A stretch of DNA of 64,000 bases from DAOUJI01 sp965224415 (GCA_965224415.1 CBDCZB010000004.1:124001-188000), one strand, 5' to 3'. Positions 8,244-17,434 are shown, counted from the first letter of the stretch. Notes: generated from the letters alone by a model not told the origin. Numbers and translations are program-made.

Positions 8244-9040
8244 CGTTCGACTTGCTCGACGGTGTAGCGAAGGGTGCCTCGGGGCACGGCGATTTGCACG
8301 TCGTCTCCTACGGTCCGGTCCAGCAGGGCCTTTCCGACCGGCGACGCGCTGGAAATTTTCCCCGACGCGGGGTCGGCCTCACGGGAGTCCACCAGCACGT
8401 ATGACACCTTCTTGCCGGTGGCAGCTTCCTTCAGGGTCACCTTTTTCCCCAGCCGGACTCGCTTGTCGTCGACCGGTTTGGTTTCCGTAGCCACCGCATT
8501 CGCCAGAACCGCCTCGATCTCGCGTATGTTGGACTCGATCATGCCTTGGCGTTCCTTGGCCGCGTCCAGCGGCGCGTTCTCTCGAAAGTCTTTGTCCGCC
8601 ATCGCCTTCTTGATGTCGTCTACTACCTTGATCCGTTCCTCTTTCAGGATTCCCAGGCGTGAGTGGAGGTTGGCCATGCCCTCTTCAGAGAGTTCGGCTT
8701 GTTCGGATGCGGTTTTGAAGTAGAGTCTGTTCCTGCCCTTTCCCTTAATGGCTTTCAGGTGGGGAGCGAGGCTGATTTCGGTGAATCCTGACTTCTTCAT
8801 GAACGTAAGGAAGGCTTTTACGTGCTTTAGACGGCTGGCAGTGTCGCCGCTCAAGAGGCTGGCGGTCTCTCCATAGGAAGCCACCTCGTGCGGACTGATG
8901 CCGCCGACTCGGCGGTCGCGGCCGCACCATTGCACGAACCTGTTCAACTCAAGCTGGCTGACTTTTTGGTCTTCCGGTTCGAGTTTCACCGAATAGGAGC
9001 TTAGAGCTTCGGCCAAGGACGGACTGGAGCTTTCTGACAC
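8240..9040 (-). CDS. GreA/GreB-type transcription elongation factor with N-terminal integrase-like SAM domain
   Basis: A 266-residue fusion. Residues about 8-95 resemble the core-binding SAM-like domain of tyrosine recombinases: helices around RFVQWCGRDRR, GGISPHEVASYGETASLLSG and RLKHVKAFLTFMKKSGFTE. Residues about 115-266 are GreA-like: a coiled coil with KDFRENAPLDAAKERQG, which keeps the acidic tip residues equivalent to Asp41 and Glu44, then a globular end with SPVGKALLDRTVGDDVQIAV. Gre factors rescue backtracked RNA polymerase. No recombinase catalytic domain is present. The start is GTG after GGGGG. It follows the PEPCK-like gene by 12 bases, so they are probably one operon. Confidence 0.85.
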   Translation of the reverse strand: MSESSSPSLAEALSSYSVKLEPEDQKVSQLELNRFVQWCGRDRRVGGISPHEVASYGETASLLSGDTASRLKHVKAFLTFMKKSGFTEISLAPHLKAIKGKGRNRLYFKTASEQAELSEEGMANLHSRLGILKEERIKVVDDIKKAMADKDFRENAPLDAAKERQGMIESNIREIEAVLANAVATETKPVDDKRVRLGKKVTLKEAATGKKVSYVLVDSREADPASGKISSASPVGKALLDRTVGDDVQIAVPRGTLRYTVEQVER

Positions 9041-9052
9041 GTTGATACCCCC

Positions 9053-11335
9053 TTATGCAATACCCGTGGAGGCGAGAGTGTTTTCGCTTTCGGGTGCGAG
9101 TGTAAGACCCTGGTTTATGCCTGCTTGATAAGCCTGTCTGAGCCCTTCAAGCGCCGTCTCGCTCGGCCGTTTCCCGTCGGCGAGATGCAGGACCAACTCC
9201 GATACGGAGCCATAGGCCCGGTCCACCTTCCAGTAGAACGACAGCAGCCAGGCCAGCTCTCTTTCGTTGAGAGGAGGCGGTATGTCTTTCATGCTGTAGA
9301 TGGCCTGGTCGACCTTGGTGTAGCGCAGAATACCGGCCTTGTCCTCGGCGTTCTGGCCATAGTACCGGCGGCGGCTCAGTTCGACTATTCTCCGCTTGTA
9401 TTCCTCTTCTCCATATATGTTACGGGGGAGCCATCCCTGCCTCAAGTCCTCGATTTCTTCGCCTTGGCCATTGACTATGGCGACCGCAACGTCGGAGCGG
9501 AGGAGGTCGTCGTATTCGAACTTGACGGCTTCCCTAAGGAGCGCTTCCTGGAGCTTGAGGGTGATTTCTCTGGGCACCTTGCGGTAGAGGTTCCCGGCGG
9601 CTTCCTCGTTGGTGTCCGCTCCTAGGCCACCAGTGTTGAAGGCGTAGTATTCCTGAGGAGGACCCCCGTCGGCCATTTCTTGGAGGATGTGGTAGAGCAG
9701 GTTGGCGTTGTCGTCCTCAAGCCCAATGATGAAGGGATCGGAGAAGTATTCCACGTAGGGCCTTCCTATGGCCCCCGTGGCGGCGCCCATCTGTACGGCC
9801 TCGCCGTACATCAGGACGCGGATGTACTGCTCCAGGTTGAGGCGTCGCAGGGGCGGCACCACCGTGTTCTGGCGCATGACCGCCTGCCATAGCACTTTGT
9901 CCGTGTCCTCCATGGGAACGTGGACAGACTCGGTAAGCCGCCCTCCGGAGATCGCCTCGATGATGTGGTCCGACCCTTTACGTTTCAGCAGGCGCGGGCG
10001 AGACAGGACCATTCGCATGTTCCGCACCGGGTTTTCCAAATAGTTGGGCGCCCCGCTGGTCATGTCCACCGGGACGTTCTCTAGGGTCTCCTGAGGATTG
10101 GGGTCGTCTTTGCTTCCCCGGACCACGTCGTGGGTGATGGGGTCGTCTTCGTAAGTGATCCCAAAGGGGACAGCGTAGAAGTTGTTCTCGGTGCCGTCGA
10201 TTCCGTAAGAGATGCGGAAGCGTTGTCCGTCCCGTGTGGACTCGGTGGGTTCGTCCAATCGCTGGAGGAGAACTATGTCGTCGTTCATGGGGTAGACGCC
10301 CTCTTCCGGGTCGTGCTCTATCCCCAACGTCTTGGACAGCTCGCTGTTGGTTATCTCAATCATTATCGTGAGGGTGCTCTTGCCGTGGAGAGACGGACCA
10401 ATGGTCACGAGGGCGTTGTTCTTCAGCTTTCCGCTGATGGTTTTCACCCTGGCCATGCTGAGCGCCGCCTGAACCGCCACGCCTTGGGCCTGCTTCACCA
10501 GGAACATGGCTATGGAGAGAGGCCCCATCTTGTGTTCGCCGACGTAGTCGAAACCAAGGTGGAGCGAAAGCCTCTTGGTGGGCGCTTTGAACACTAGCTG
10601 GGTGATGCCCAATTCCCGGACCTGGGCCTTCAGCTCCTCGTCCATGCCCAGGTCTTCCATCCAGTTGGGAACGGAAACCTCCAGGATGTCGGGGGATTCC
10701 GACCACCGTTCTTTGGGCAAGTCGAAGGTCAGTTGGCGCCACATGTAGGGTATCTGCATATATGTGGCGCCGAACATCAACTGTCTGGCATGAAAAGACC
10801 GGCCCGGAACGTCTCCGATTTGCCGGTCAGTCTGCACGATGGCTTCGCCCGCGGCGAACTTTTCTCGCATGTACGTATTTACGTACTGGAGAACCTTTGT
10901 GAAAACCCGCTGGTTTTGTTCACTGAAGGCCAGAGCGTCCCTGTTGGGTTGGAACCCGTCGATATAATATTGAGTCAGGTCGGGGCGGCGGGCCACTCCC
11001 AGTTGGCTGTAGAAAGCGAGACCGCCGTTGTCTAGCTTGACCACGACACCCGGTCCGGCCCTCCTGGCTGCTTTGCCCTCGGCGCCGGCGACTTTAGCGT
11101 CTTCGTTAATCTCATTGGCTTCCAACGTGAACTTGTCCCGTTGCTCCTGGGGCAAGTCCTGAAGGATGTTCATCTGTTGGGCGATCCACTCCTCGGATGG
11201 GTTATAGAAAGCGCTTTTCTGGTTCTGGCCCAGCCGGACTATGGAAACCAATTCATTCAGGGCCTGCTCGAATTCGGGAACGATGGCGGGGCCGTCCAGC
11301 GCGGCCCCCAACTTCTGGTCGGTATCGTCGGCCAA
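9053..11335 (-). CDS. Divergent ATP-type phosphoenolpyruvate carboxykinase-like protein
   Basis: A 760-residue cytosolic protein. A P-loop GPSLHGKST lies at residues 313-321, an acidic NDDIVLL at 351-357, ENPVRNMRMVLSRPRL near residue 437, then NTVVPPLRRLNLEQYIRVLM and GRPYVEYFSDPFIIG. In order and spacing these mirror ATP-PEPCK (kinase-1 loop, Asp-rich site, arginine loop, the VLPPVSKL region and the FSACFGAPF region). It is about 220 residues longer than typical PEPCK, with an N-terminal extension, and motif identity is low, so the reaction (oxaloacetate + ATP to PEP) is only inferred. The start is TTG after AGGGGG. A palindrome at 11409-11429 lies upstream. It leads into the GreA fusion gene. 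Confidence 0.6.
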   Translation of the reverse strand: MADDTDQKLGAALDGPAIVPEFEQALNELVSIVRLGQNQKSAFYNPSEEWIAQQMNILQDLPQEQRDKFTLEANEINEDAKVAGAEGKAARRAGPGVVVKLDNGGLAFYSQLGVARRPDLTQYYIDGFQPNRDALAFSEQNQRVFTKVLQYVNTYMREKFAAGEAIVQTDRQIGDVPGRSFHARQLMFGATYMQIPYMWRQLTFDLPKERWSESPDILEVSVPNWMEDLGMDEELKAQVRELGITQLVFKAPTKRLSLHLGFDYVGEHKMGPLSIAMFLVKQAQGVAVQAALSMARVKTISGKLKNNALVTIGPSLHGKSTLTIMIEITNSELSKTLGIEHDPEEGVYPMNDDIVLLQRLDEPTESTRDGQRFRISYGIDGTENNFYAVPFGITYEDDPITHDVVRGSKDDPNPQETLENVPVDMTSGAPNYLENPVRNMRMVLSRPRLLKRKGSDHIIEAISGGRLTESVHVPMEDTDKVLWQAVMRQNTVVPPLRRLNLEQYIRVLMYGEAVQMGAATGAIGRPYVEYFSDPFIIGLEDDNANLLYHILQEMADGGPPQEYYAFNTGGLGADTNEEAAGNLYRKVPREITLKLQEALLREAVKFEYDDLLRSDVAVAIVNGQGEEIEDLRQGWLPRNIYGEEEYKRRIVELSRRRYYGQNAEDKAGILRYTKVDQAIYSMKDIPPPLNERELAWLLSFYWKVDRAYGSVSELVLHLADGKRPSETALEGLRQAYQAGINQGLTLAPESENTLASTGIA

Positions 11336-11408
11336 TTAGGTCCCCCTGAAATCTGAAACTGCAGTCGTGGCCTTTTTTCGTGTTAGAAAGTCTAGCTTAT
11401 CTCGCTGG

Positions 11409-11429
11409 CAGTTAGCCTTATGCTAACTG
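11409..11429. promoter_or_regulatory. Palindrome upstream of the PEPCK-like gene, operator candidate
   Basis: CAGTTAGC, five bases (CTTAT), then GCTAACTG: a perfect 8-bp inverted repeat about 75 bases before the TTG start. The rest of the gene-free stretch 11336-11633 shows only AT-rich promoter-like patches such as TACAAT near 11620, before the amidotransferase-like gene. Confidence 0.4.
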
Positions 11430-11633
11430 GTGGCTGGGCCTGTGTCAAAGTAATTTCCGCAGTTTTTCAGAATACCGGTTTGGCGGCATTATGGCAAAGT
11501 CCGGCTGAAGCTCCACATGCAAGAGTTCGGCTGCTCCGGAGGGTTTTCGGCCGGCAATTCAGAGAAGTTTTCGACTACAACGTATTGTAGAATACTCGCC
11601 TTTCTCCTTGGCTTAAGGTACAATATATCGGAT

Positions 11634-12335
11634 ATGGCTTTGGTGGTTGTCACGGCTCAAACTGAGCAGTACGCATCTCACTACATACAGGCTTTGGGGG
11701 GGCGTGTGGAGGCCCGGGCAGTCACCCCCGAAAATTCCGGAGATTGTTCCATCGACTGGTTGGAGGGCGCCGGAGGTCTGTATCTATGCGGCGGCAGCGA
11801 CATACATCCTTCGGCCTACGGAATGACGCCTGAACCCGGCATGAGCCTCGAACTCTGCCCCGAGTTGGACACCCTCGAATTAGAGCTTCTCAACGCAGCG
11901 CTGGAACGGGACATGCCGGTGCTGGGAATCTGTAGAGGGATGCAGCTGCTCAACGTAGCCTTTGGAGGAGTCCTATTGCAGGACGCCCCAGGCCACCGTT
12001 CACCCGGCGATGAGGACGAGGTTCCCTCGCTTAAGCACACAGTCTATCTGTCGCCGGGGAGCAAACTGGCCGCCATTCTGGGCACAGGCGGTTTCTTCAG
12101 GGTGAACAGCATTCACCATCAGGGACTGAAAGAAGCTCAAAAAGCTCCAAGTCTTCTGGCGTCGGCGTATTCGTTGGACGACGGCTTGATTGAGGGGCTG
12201 GAGAGTCCCGAGCATAGTTGGGTGGTGGGCGTCCAATTTCAACCGGAACGCACCGACGAGGTCCCCAAAGCCTTCAACAATCTATTCGAGTCCTTCAAGG
12301 ACCGGGTGGAAGACTACGTTGCGCAGACCGGCTAG
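11634..12335 (+). CDS. Peptidase C26/class I glutamine amidotransferase-like protein lacking the catalytic His
   Basis: A 233-residue protein of the gamma-glutamyl-GABA hydrolase (PuuD-like) family, which normally cleaves gamma-glutamyl amides with a Cys-His-Glu triad. The nucleophile loop VLGICRGMQLLNVAFGG has Cys100, and GGSDIHPSAYG is near residue 53. The last motif, usually FHPE or WHPE, reads GVQFQPE (CAA codon), so Gln203 replaces His while Glu205 remains. It may be inactive or act on another substrate. The ATG at 11634 is chosen since similarity begins there; the longer frame to 11517 has none. It lies 36 bases before gyrA and may be co-transcribed. Confidence 0.85.
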   Translation: MALVVVTAQTEQYASHYIQALGGRVEARAVTPENSGDCSIDWLEGAGGLYLCGGSDIHPSAYGMTPEPGMSLELCPELDTLELELLNAALERDMPVLGICRGMQLLNVAFGGVLLQDAPGHRSPGDEDEVPSLKHTVYLSPGSKLAAILGTGGFFRVNSIHHQGLKEAQKAPSLLASAYSLDDGLIEGLESPEHSWVVGVQFQPERTDEVPKAFNNLFESFKDRVEDYVAQTG

Positions 12336-12371
12336 GTCGGCGCGGCCCAATATTCACGAGAGGACTTATAC

Positions 12372-14879
12372 ATGACAACAACGTCAGAGAACATTCAGCC
12401 CATTCCCATAGAACAGGAAATGCGTACGTCGTACCTGAGCTACGCCATGAGCGTAATCGTGTCGCGAGCTTTGCCCGACGTAAGGGACGGGCTCAAGCCG
12501 GTGCAGCGGCGCATTCTCTATTCCATGGACGAGCTGGCTCTTCGCCCCAACTCCTCTTATAAGAAGAGCGCCCGAATCGTCGGAGAAGTCATGGGGAAGT
12601 ACCACCCACATGGCGACAGCCCCGTCTACGAGGCCCTAGTCCGTATGGCCCAGAGTTTCTCCATGCGCTACCCCCTGGTGGATGGACAGGGCAACTTTGG
12701 CAGCGTCGACAACGACCCTCCTGCTGCCATGCGGTACACCGAAGCCCGCCTGTCTTCCATTGCTGAGGAGATTCTAGCGGACCTGGACCAAGACACGGTG
12801 GACTTCTCCGCCAACTTCGACGGGTCTCTGCATGAGCCGACGGTGATGCCCGGACTGCTGCCAAATATGCTGCTGAACGGTGCGTCGGGCATTGCAGTCG
12901 GAATGGCGACCAACATCCCTCCCCACAACCTTAACGAAATATGCACCGCGGCCACCTACCTGGTGGATAATCCGGACGCCAGCGTCGAAGAGCTTATCAA
13001 GCGGGTGCCTGGGCCGGACTTCCCCACCGCCGGCATCATACGGGGCCGTTCAGGCATCATTGACGCCTACACTACGGGAACTGGCCGGGTGGTCATGCAG
13101 GCCAGGGCCGAAATTGAGGACGTTCGCGGCAACCGTCAGCAGATAGTGGTCACCGAGTTGCCTTTCCAGGTCAACAAGGCCTCGCTGGTTGAGAAAATAG
13201 CCCAGCTGGTGCGGGACAAGAAAGTCGAGGGAATTTCAGACATCCGCGACGAGTCGGATCGCCACGGGCTGCGGGTCGTAATCGAGTTGAAGCGGGAAGC
13301 CCAGGGCGAAATCGTGCTGAACCAGCTGTACCGCCACACGTCTCTCCGCTCGTCCTTCAACGTGATAATGCTCGCCCTTGTGGACGGGCAGCCCCAGGTG
13401 TTGGGTCTGAAACGGGCGCTCCAGCTTTACTTGGACCACCGACGGGAAGTAATCCGGCGCAGGTCCGAGCACCGGCTCAAGGTGGCCCGGGAAAGGGCGC
13501 ACATAGTCGAGGGCTTGCTGAAGGCCATTTCCAGCATCGACGAAATAATCGCGACCATCAGAGGGTCCGCCGACGCCGCAACGGCCAGAGCCAACCTCGT
13601 GCAGCAGTTCGACCTCACGGAAGTACAGGCTACGGCAATACTGGACATGCAGCTGCGCCGGCTGGCCGCATTGGAGCGAGAGCGGCTGGAGAAGGAATAC
13701 GAGGACCTGAAGAAGACCATCGCCGACTTGGAAGCTTTGTTGGCCGACCCGGCGAAAGTGTCTGCGGTCATCAAAGAAGACCTGGCTAGGCTGAAGAAGA
13801 GGTACGGAGACGCCCGCCGCACGGAGATAAGCGACGAGGAGGCCGTCAACCACACCCTTGAGGAGCTCACCCTCCATCAGGAGGTGGCGGTGACTCTGAG
13901 CCAGCGGGGCTACATCAAGCGGATCCCCCTGGCCACCTACAAGTTGCAACACAGAGGCGGCAAGGGAGTGAGGGGCCAGACGACGCGGGACGACGACGCC
14001 CTCCAAGACCTGCTGGTCGCGGACACTCACGACGCGCTGTTGTTCTTTACGAACAAGGGCAGGGTCTATAGCCTCAAGGCCTATGAAATACCCGCCGCCA
14101 CCTCCCGTACCACCAGGGGCACGGCCGTGATCAATATGATGAAGCTGGGTCAGAACGAAAAGGTCAGCGCCGTTGTTGCCGTGGGAGACCTTAAGGGAGA
14201 GGGGGTCATCGTAATCGGCACCCAGAAGGGTGAAGTCAAAGCTATGAACCTCTCGAACCTGGCCAACATGCGTTCCAGCGGCCTTAACGCTATGGACCTG
14301 GAACCCGAAGATGAGTTGGTCTCGGTGAGGATGGGAACCGGCGCCGAAGACGTGATGATGCTCACCGAGTTGGGTCAGGGAGTACGCTTCCCGCTTTCGG
14401 AGGCTCCCCGCCGTTCGAGGGCCGCAGGCGGAGTCAGGGGAATCCGTCTAGCCCCCGGAGACAAGATGGTCGGGATGGAGCTGGTGCAGCCCGACGACAA
14501 CCTGCTTGTAGTGACCCGGACCGGCTACGGCAAGCTGGTCCCAGTAGACCGTTTCCGGGGTCAGCATCGGGGAGGTCTTGGACTGAGAGCGTACAAGACA
14601 GGGCCTAAGGTGGGACTGGTCTCAGCCGCCAGGGTGGTGAACAAGGAGCGTGACGAGGAGTTGCTGCTTATATCGGCGAAGTGCCAGGTCTTCAGGACCA
14701 GTCTCAGCGAAATATCGTCCCAGGGACGGATAACCCAGGGCGTCATAGTCTGGAAGCCCGACGCCGGCGACGAGGTTGTCTCCCTGGCCTGCATGACCGA
14801 GAGAGAGGAAACGGACCACGCCCCCGGCTCCAACGGCGCCGTGCCCACCAACGGCTCAGCTCCAACAACCGAAAAGTAG
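12372..14879 (+). CDS. gyrA: DNA gyrase subunit A
   Basis: The DNA-cleaving subunit of gyrase, 835 residues. The winged-helix domain shows KPVQRRILYSMDELALRPN and the catalytic Tyr122 in AAMRYTEARL, in register with E. coli numbering. The quinolone region reads HPHGDSPVYEALVRMAQ: Ser83 is kept, position 84 is Pro and position 87 is Glu. A coiled-coil arm follows (about 350-480), then a six-bladed C-terminal propeller from about 510. The GyrA box is QHRGGKG rather than the usual QRRGGKG but keeps the GGKG core, favouring gyrase over topoisomerase IV. The last 25 residues are a Gly/Ser/Thr-rich tail. gyrB is not in the window. Confidence 0.95.
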   Translation: MTTTSENIQPIPIEQEMRTSYLSYAMSVIVSRALPDVRDGLKPVQRRILYSMDELALRPNSSYKKSARIVGEVMGKYHPHGDSPVYEALVRMAQSFSMRYPLVDGQGNFGSVDNDPPAAMRYTEARLSSIAEEILADLDQDTVDFSANFDGSLHEPTVMPGLLPNMLLNGASGIAVGMATNIPPHNLNEICTAATYLVDNPDASVEELIKRVPGPDFPTAGIIRGRSGIIDAYTTGTGRVVMQARAEIEDVRGNRQQIVVTELPFQVNKASLVEKIAQLVRDKKVEGISDIRDESDRHGLRVVIELKREAQGEIVLNQLYRHTSLRSSFNVIMLALVDGQPQVLGLKRALQLYLDHRREVIRRRSEHRLKVARERAHIVEGLLKAISSIDEIIATIRGSADAATARANLVQQFDLTEVQATAILDMQLRRLAALERERLEKEYEDLKKTIADLEALLADPAKVSAVIKEDLARLKKRYGDARRTEISDEEAVNHTLEELTLHQEVAVTLSQRGYIKRIPLATYKLQHRGGKGVRGQTTRDDDALQDLLVADTHDALLFFTNKGRVYSLKAYEIPAATSRTTRGTAVINMMKLGQNEKVSAVVAVGDLKGEGVIVIGTQKGEVKAMNLSNLANMRSSGLNAMDLEPEDELVSVRMGTGAEDVMMLTELGQGVRFPLSEAPRRSRAAGGVRGIRLAPGDKMVGMELVQPDDNLLVVTRTGYGKLVPVDRFRGQHRGGLGLRAYKTGPKVGLVSAARVVNKERDEELLLISAKCQVFRTSLSEISSQGRITQGVIVWKPDAGDEVVSLACMTEREETDHAPGSNGAVPTNGSAPTTEK

Positions 14880-14885
14880 GGGTTC

Positions 14886-15581
14886 GTGACCCTGGTCTTT
14901 GTTCACGGCGCGGGGGAGTCCGGGCTGTCATTTGCACCCCAGGCGGCCCATTTCACGGATACCGTGGCCGTCGACCTGCCTGGGCACCCTGTGGGTGATC
15001 CCAAGGCCAGCATAGCCGGGTACATGGAATGGCTGCGGGGATACCTGGCCGAACAAGGCATCGACCGGCCTGTGGTCTGCGGCCACTCAATGGGCGGTGC
15101 GATCGCCCAGCTGTTCGCTCTGACATATCCCGACGAACTGGCTGGTCTGATTCTGCTGGGCACCGGCGCACTTCTCCGAGTCCATCCCAAGTATCTTGAC
15201 GAATGTGAAGACGGAATTGAGGACCCGGACTCGTGGCTTACTGGAAGGCGGAGCGACTACAGACTGGTTGAGGCTGAGCTTGCCTCGGCTCTTCTGGACC
15301 GGGCGGCTCAGATAGGACCGGCGGTCAAGCTGAACGATCTCCGTTGCTGCGACGTTTTCGACGTCATGGACCAAGTCGGCGGCATCAGGCTGCCTACGCT
15401 GGTCTTGTGCGGCTCCGACGACGTGATGACGCCTGTAAAATATTCGCAATACCTGCATGACAGGGTAGGGAGTTCGGAGATACGCATCATTGAAGGCGGA
15501 AGCCACTTTGTTCAGCTTGAACAGCCCGAAGCGGTGAACTCTGCTATCGAAGAGTTCTTGGATAAGTTGCCTCCTGCGTGA
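14886..15581 (+). CDS. Alpha/beta hydrolase
   Basis: A 231-residue soluble alpha/beta-hydrolase-fold protein. The oxyanion region is VFVHGAGESG at the N terminus, the nucleophile elbow VVCGHSMGG places Ser68, a candidate acid is in LCGSDDVMTP near residue 178, and the His is in EGGSHFVQLEQP near residue 206. All triad positions look intact. The substrate is not predictable. The start is GTG, six bases after the gyrA stop. It overlaps the following ferredoxin-like gene by 4 bases (GTGA), so the two are translationally coupled. Confidence 0.85.
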   Translation: MTLVFVHGAGESGLSFAPQAAHFTDTVAVDLPGHPVGDPKASIAGYMEWLRGYLAEQGIDRPVVCGHSMGGAIAQLFALTYPDELAGLILLGTGALLRVHPKYLDECEDGIEDPDSWLTGRRSDYRLVEAELASALLDRAAQIGPAVKLNDLRCCDVFDVMDQVGGIRLPTLVLCGSDDVMTPVKYSQYLHDRVGSSEIRIIEGGSHFVQLEQPEAVNSAIEEFLDKLPPA

Positions 15582-15949
15582 TTTTCTCCATGCCGGTACA
15601 TGGAACAGCAACCGTGAACCCAGAAGTTAACATAATCGTTTGCGTCGACCCACGGGTGTGCGGACACCCGGCCTTCCCCGGCGTCAACGGGTATGAACTG
15701 TTAGACGGCCTCTATGGGTCGGTACGGGAGCAGGGGTTGGAAGAGCGAGTCAGGGTCACGCCGTGCCAGTGCATTTTCGGATGCACGTTTGGGCCCAGGG
15801 CCGACGTCATCAGACGATGGGACGGGGAGAAACTGCTATACGGCTCGGTTTCCGGGACGGTGACCATCTCGGTCAGGGGCCGCGTGGACATGAACGCCAT
15901 TCCCAGAGACCTGTCGGACATGCTCCGGGACAACCTGCCCTCCGATTGA
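15578..15949 (+). CDS. Thioredoxin-like [2Fe-2S] ferredoxin-type protein, putative
   Basis: A 123-residue protein. VNIIVCVDPRVCG gives Cys22 and Cys28, and TPCQCIFGCTFGP gives Cys63, Cys65 and Cys69, followed by hydrophobic strands. The spacing (two Cys early, a cluster about 35 residues later, then GP) resembles the thioredoxin-like [2Fe-2S] ferredoxin fold of NuoE C-terminal domains and small ferredoxins, though it is not a perfect match. It probably binds an iron-sulfur cluster and carries electrons for an unknown partner. The GTG start overlaps the upstream stop; an ATG at 15590 is an alternative. Confidence 0.55.
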   Translation: MIFSMPVHGTATVNPEVNIIVCVDPRVCGHPAFPGVNGYELLDGLYGSVREQGLEERVRVTPCQCIFGCTFGPRADVIRRWDGEKLLYGSVSGTVTISVRGRVDMNAIPRDLSDMLRDNLPSD

Positions 15950-15975
15950 CCCCTACGCAACGCCCAAAGTAGAAT
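15946..15975 (+). promoter_or_regulatory. Promoter for the MmgE/PrpD gene
   Basis: TTGACC (15946-15951), an 18-base spacer, TAGAAT (15970-15975), 40-50 bases before the start. The -35 overlaps the end of the ferredoxin-like gene. Confidence 0.6.
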
Positions 15976-16015
15976 TCCTCCGTCCCACGCTCCCCGGAAT
16001 TCTGACGATTGGCGG

Positions 16016-17434
16016 GTGAACGGCATGAGCGAGTCCCTCAGCCACAAACTTGGCGGCTTTGCGTCAACCCTGGAATATGAAAAGCTGCCTCCTTATGTCG
16101 TGGACAAGGTGAAGGGGCTGATTCTTCATGGGCTGGTGGTGTCCATAGCAGGGGCGCCTTTGCCGAGAGTCGCCTCGGTCATGGAGATGACCAAACGGGA
16201 AGAACCCCGGCCGGACGGCGCGGCCTTATGGGTGGACGGCGCCAGGGTCAGCCGCCGGGGTGCTGCTTTCGCCAACGCCAAGATGATGCATGCCACAAGC
16301 CAGTCCGACTCCTACCGGATGCTTACTCACCCCGGGCCTTGCGTAATACCGCCCGCCGTGGCGTCCTGCGAAATTGATGGAGGCTCCGGGAGCGACCTGA
16401 TAACGGCTGTGGCGGCGGGCTATGAGCTGGAAACCCGCATAGCCAGCGACTTCATCCCAACCACGCAGGCCCGAGGGTTCAGGTCCAGCCCGGTCTATGG
16501 TGTGTTCGGAGCCGCCGTGGCTACAGGCAAGGTGTTGGGTTTGGACCCAGGCCAGATGGCCAACGCTATCTCTCTGGCCGCCACCTTCTCCGGGGGAACG
16601 GGTGAGGGCGGGCGGACCGACGGCCAGGAAGCCACCATCCACGAGTCCAACGCCGCCGTCAACGGAATCACGGCGGCCTTGCTTGCCAAAGACGGAGTCA
16701 GGGGTGCTGACCTGGCTCTGGAAGGGGACGCTGGGTTCTACAATGCTTTCACGGGCAACAACCGGGGCGAGTTATCGTATGCCTTTGAAGGGCCTCTTTC
16801 AACGGATGTGGACGCCGTGGCCAGCGGTCTTGGTGAGCGTTACTTCCTGATGGACGTGACGCCCAAGATATACCCAACGGCGGGATATAACCAGCCGGTT
16901 ATAGAGCTTATGGCCCGCCTCAAGGCCACGCATGAAATCCAATGGGACAACGTGGACCGCATCGATGTCGAGATGAACTGGCTTGAGACCCTCTACCCAT
17001 CCCCCGCTTTTCCCAATCCCCGCCGGAGCGAACGGAGAGTGGGCGGCACCCACTACTTTGCCGCCTATACCGGTGTGCATGGACACTATCCGGCTATCAG
17101 GGAGGGAGTGGCGCCGGGGTCTGCTGCTGGGGCGTCGGAAGACAACAGCGTTCTGGAACTGATGGAACGTGTAAACGTGATCGGGGTGAAGGACCGAGGG
17201 TCCTACTCCCCACGCATGACGGTTGCCACGAAAGACGGCAACAGCTACGTGGATGAGATGAACGGCGACGAGACCAAGTGGGGTCTCGAAACGGTTTCTC
17301 ACCGGCTGCGGGAGATGTTCGACAGTCTGGTGATTCCTGCGGTCCAGCTTGAGGAATTGGCGGAAACCGTCAGCCGTCTCGATGAGTTCGACAGCATAGA
17401 TACTATGGTGGGGCTGTGCATCCGAAAGGACTGA
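16016..17434 (+). CDS. MmgE/PrpD family protein
   Basis: A 472-residue member of the MmgE/PrpD family, which includes 2-methylcitrate dehydratase and cis-aconitate decarboxylase. Family traits are the N-terminal helical repeats, FANAKMMHATSQSDSYRM near residue 84 (normally FANGxxxHxxDxDD), HPGPCVIPPAVA near residue 104 and YPTAGYNQPVIELM near residue 286. The usual double Asp after the His is altered here (SQSDSY), so the substrate may differ. GTG at 16016 or, with better GGCGGG spacing, ATG at 16025 may be the start. An SDR gene follows 44 bases later, suggesting a shared catabolic unit. Confidence 0.85.
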   Translation: MNGMSESLSHKLGGFASTLEYEKLPPYVVDKVKGLILHGLVVSIAGAPLPRVASVMEMTKREEPRPDGAALWVDGARVSRRGAAFANAKMMHATSQSDSYRMLTHPGPCVIPPAVASCEIDGGSGSDLITAVAAGYELETRIASDFIPTTQARGFRSSPVYGVFGAAVATGKVLGLDPGQMANAISLAATFSGGTGEGGRTDGQEATIHESNAAVNGITAALLAKDGVRGADLALEGDAGFYNAFTGNNRGELSYAFEGPLSTDVDAVASGLGERYFLMDVTPKIYPTAGYNQPVIELMARLKATHEIQWDNVDRIDVEMNWLETLYPSPAFPNPRRSERRVGGTHYFAAYTGVHGHYPAIREGVAPGSAAGASEDNSVLELMERVNVIGVKDRGSYSPRMTVATKDGNSYVDEMNGDETKWGLETVSHRLREMFDSLVIPAVQLEELAETVSRLDEFDSIDTMVGLCIRKD

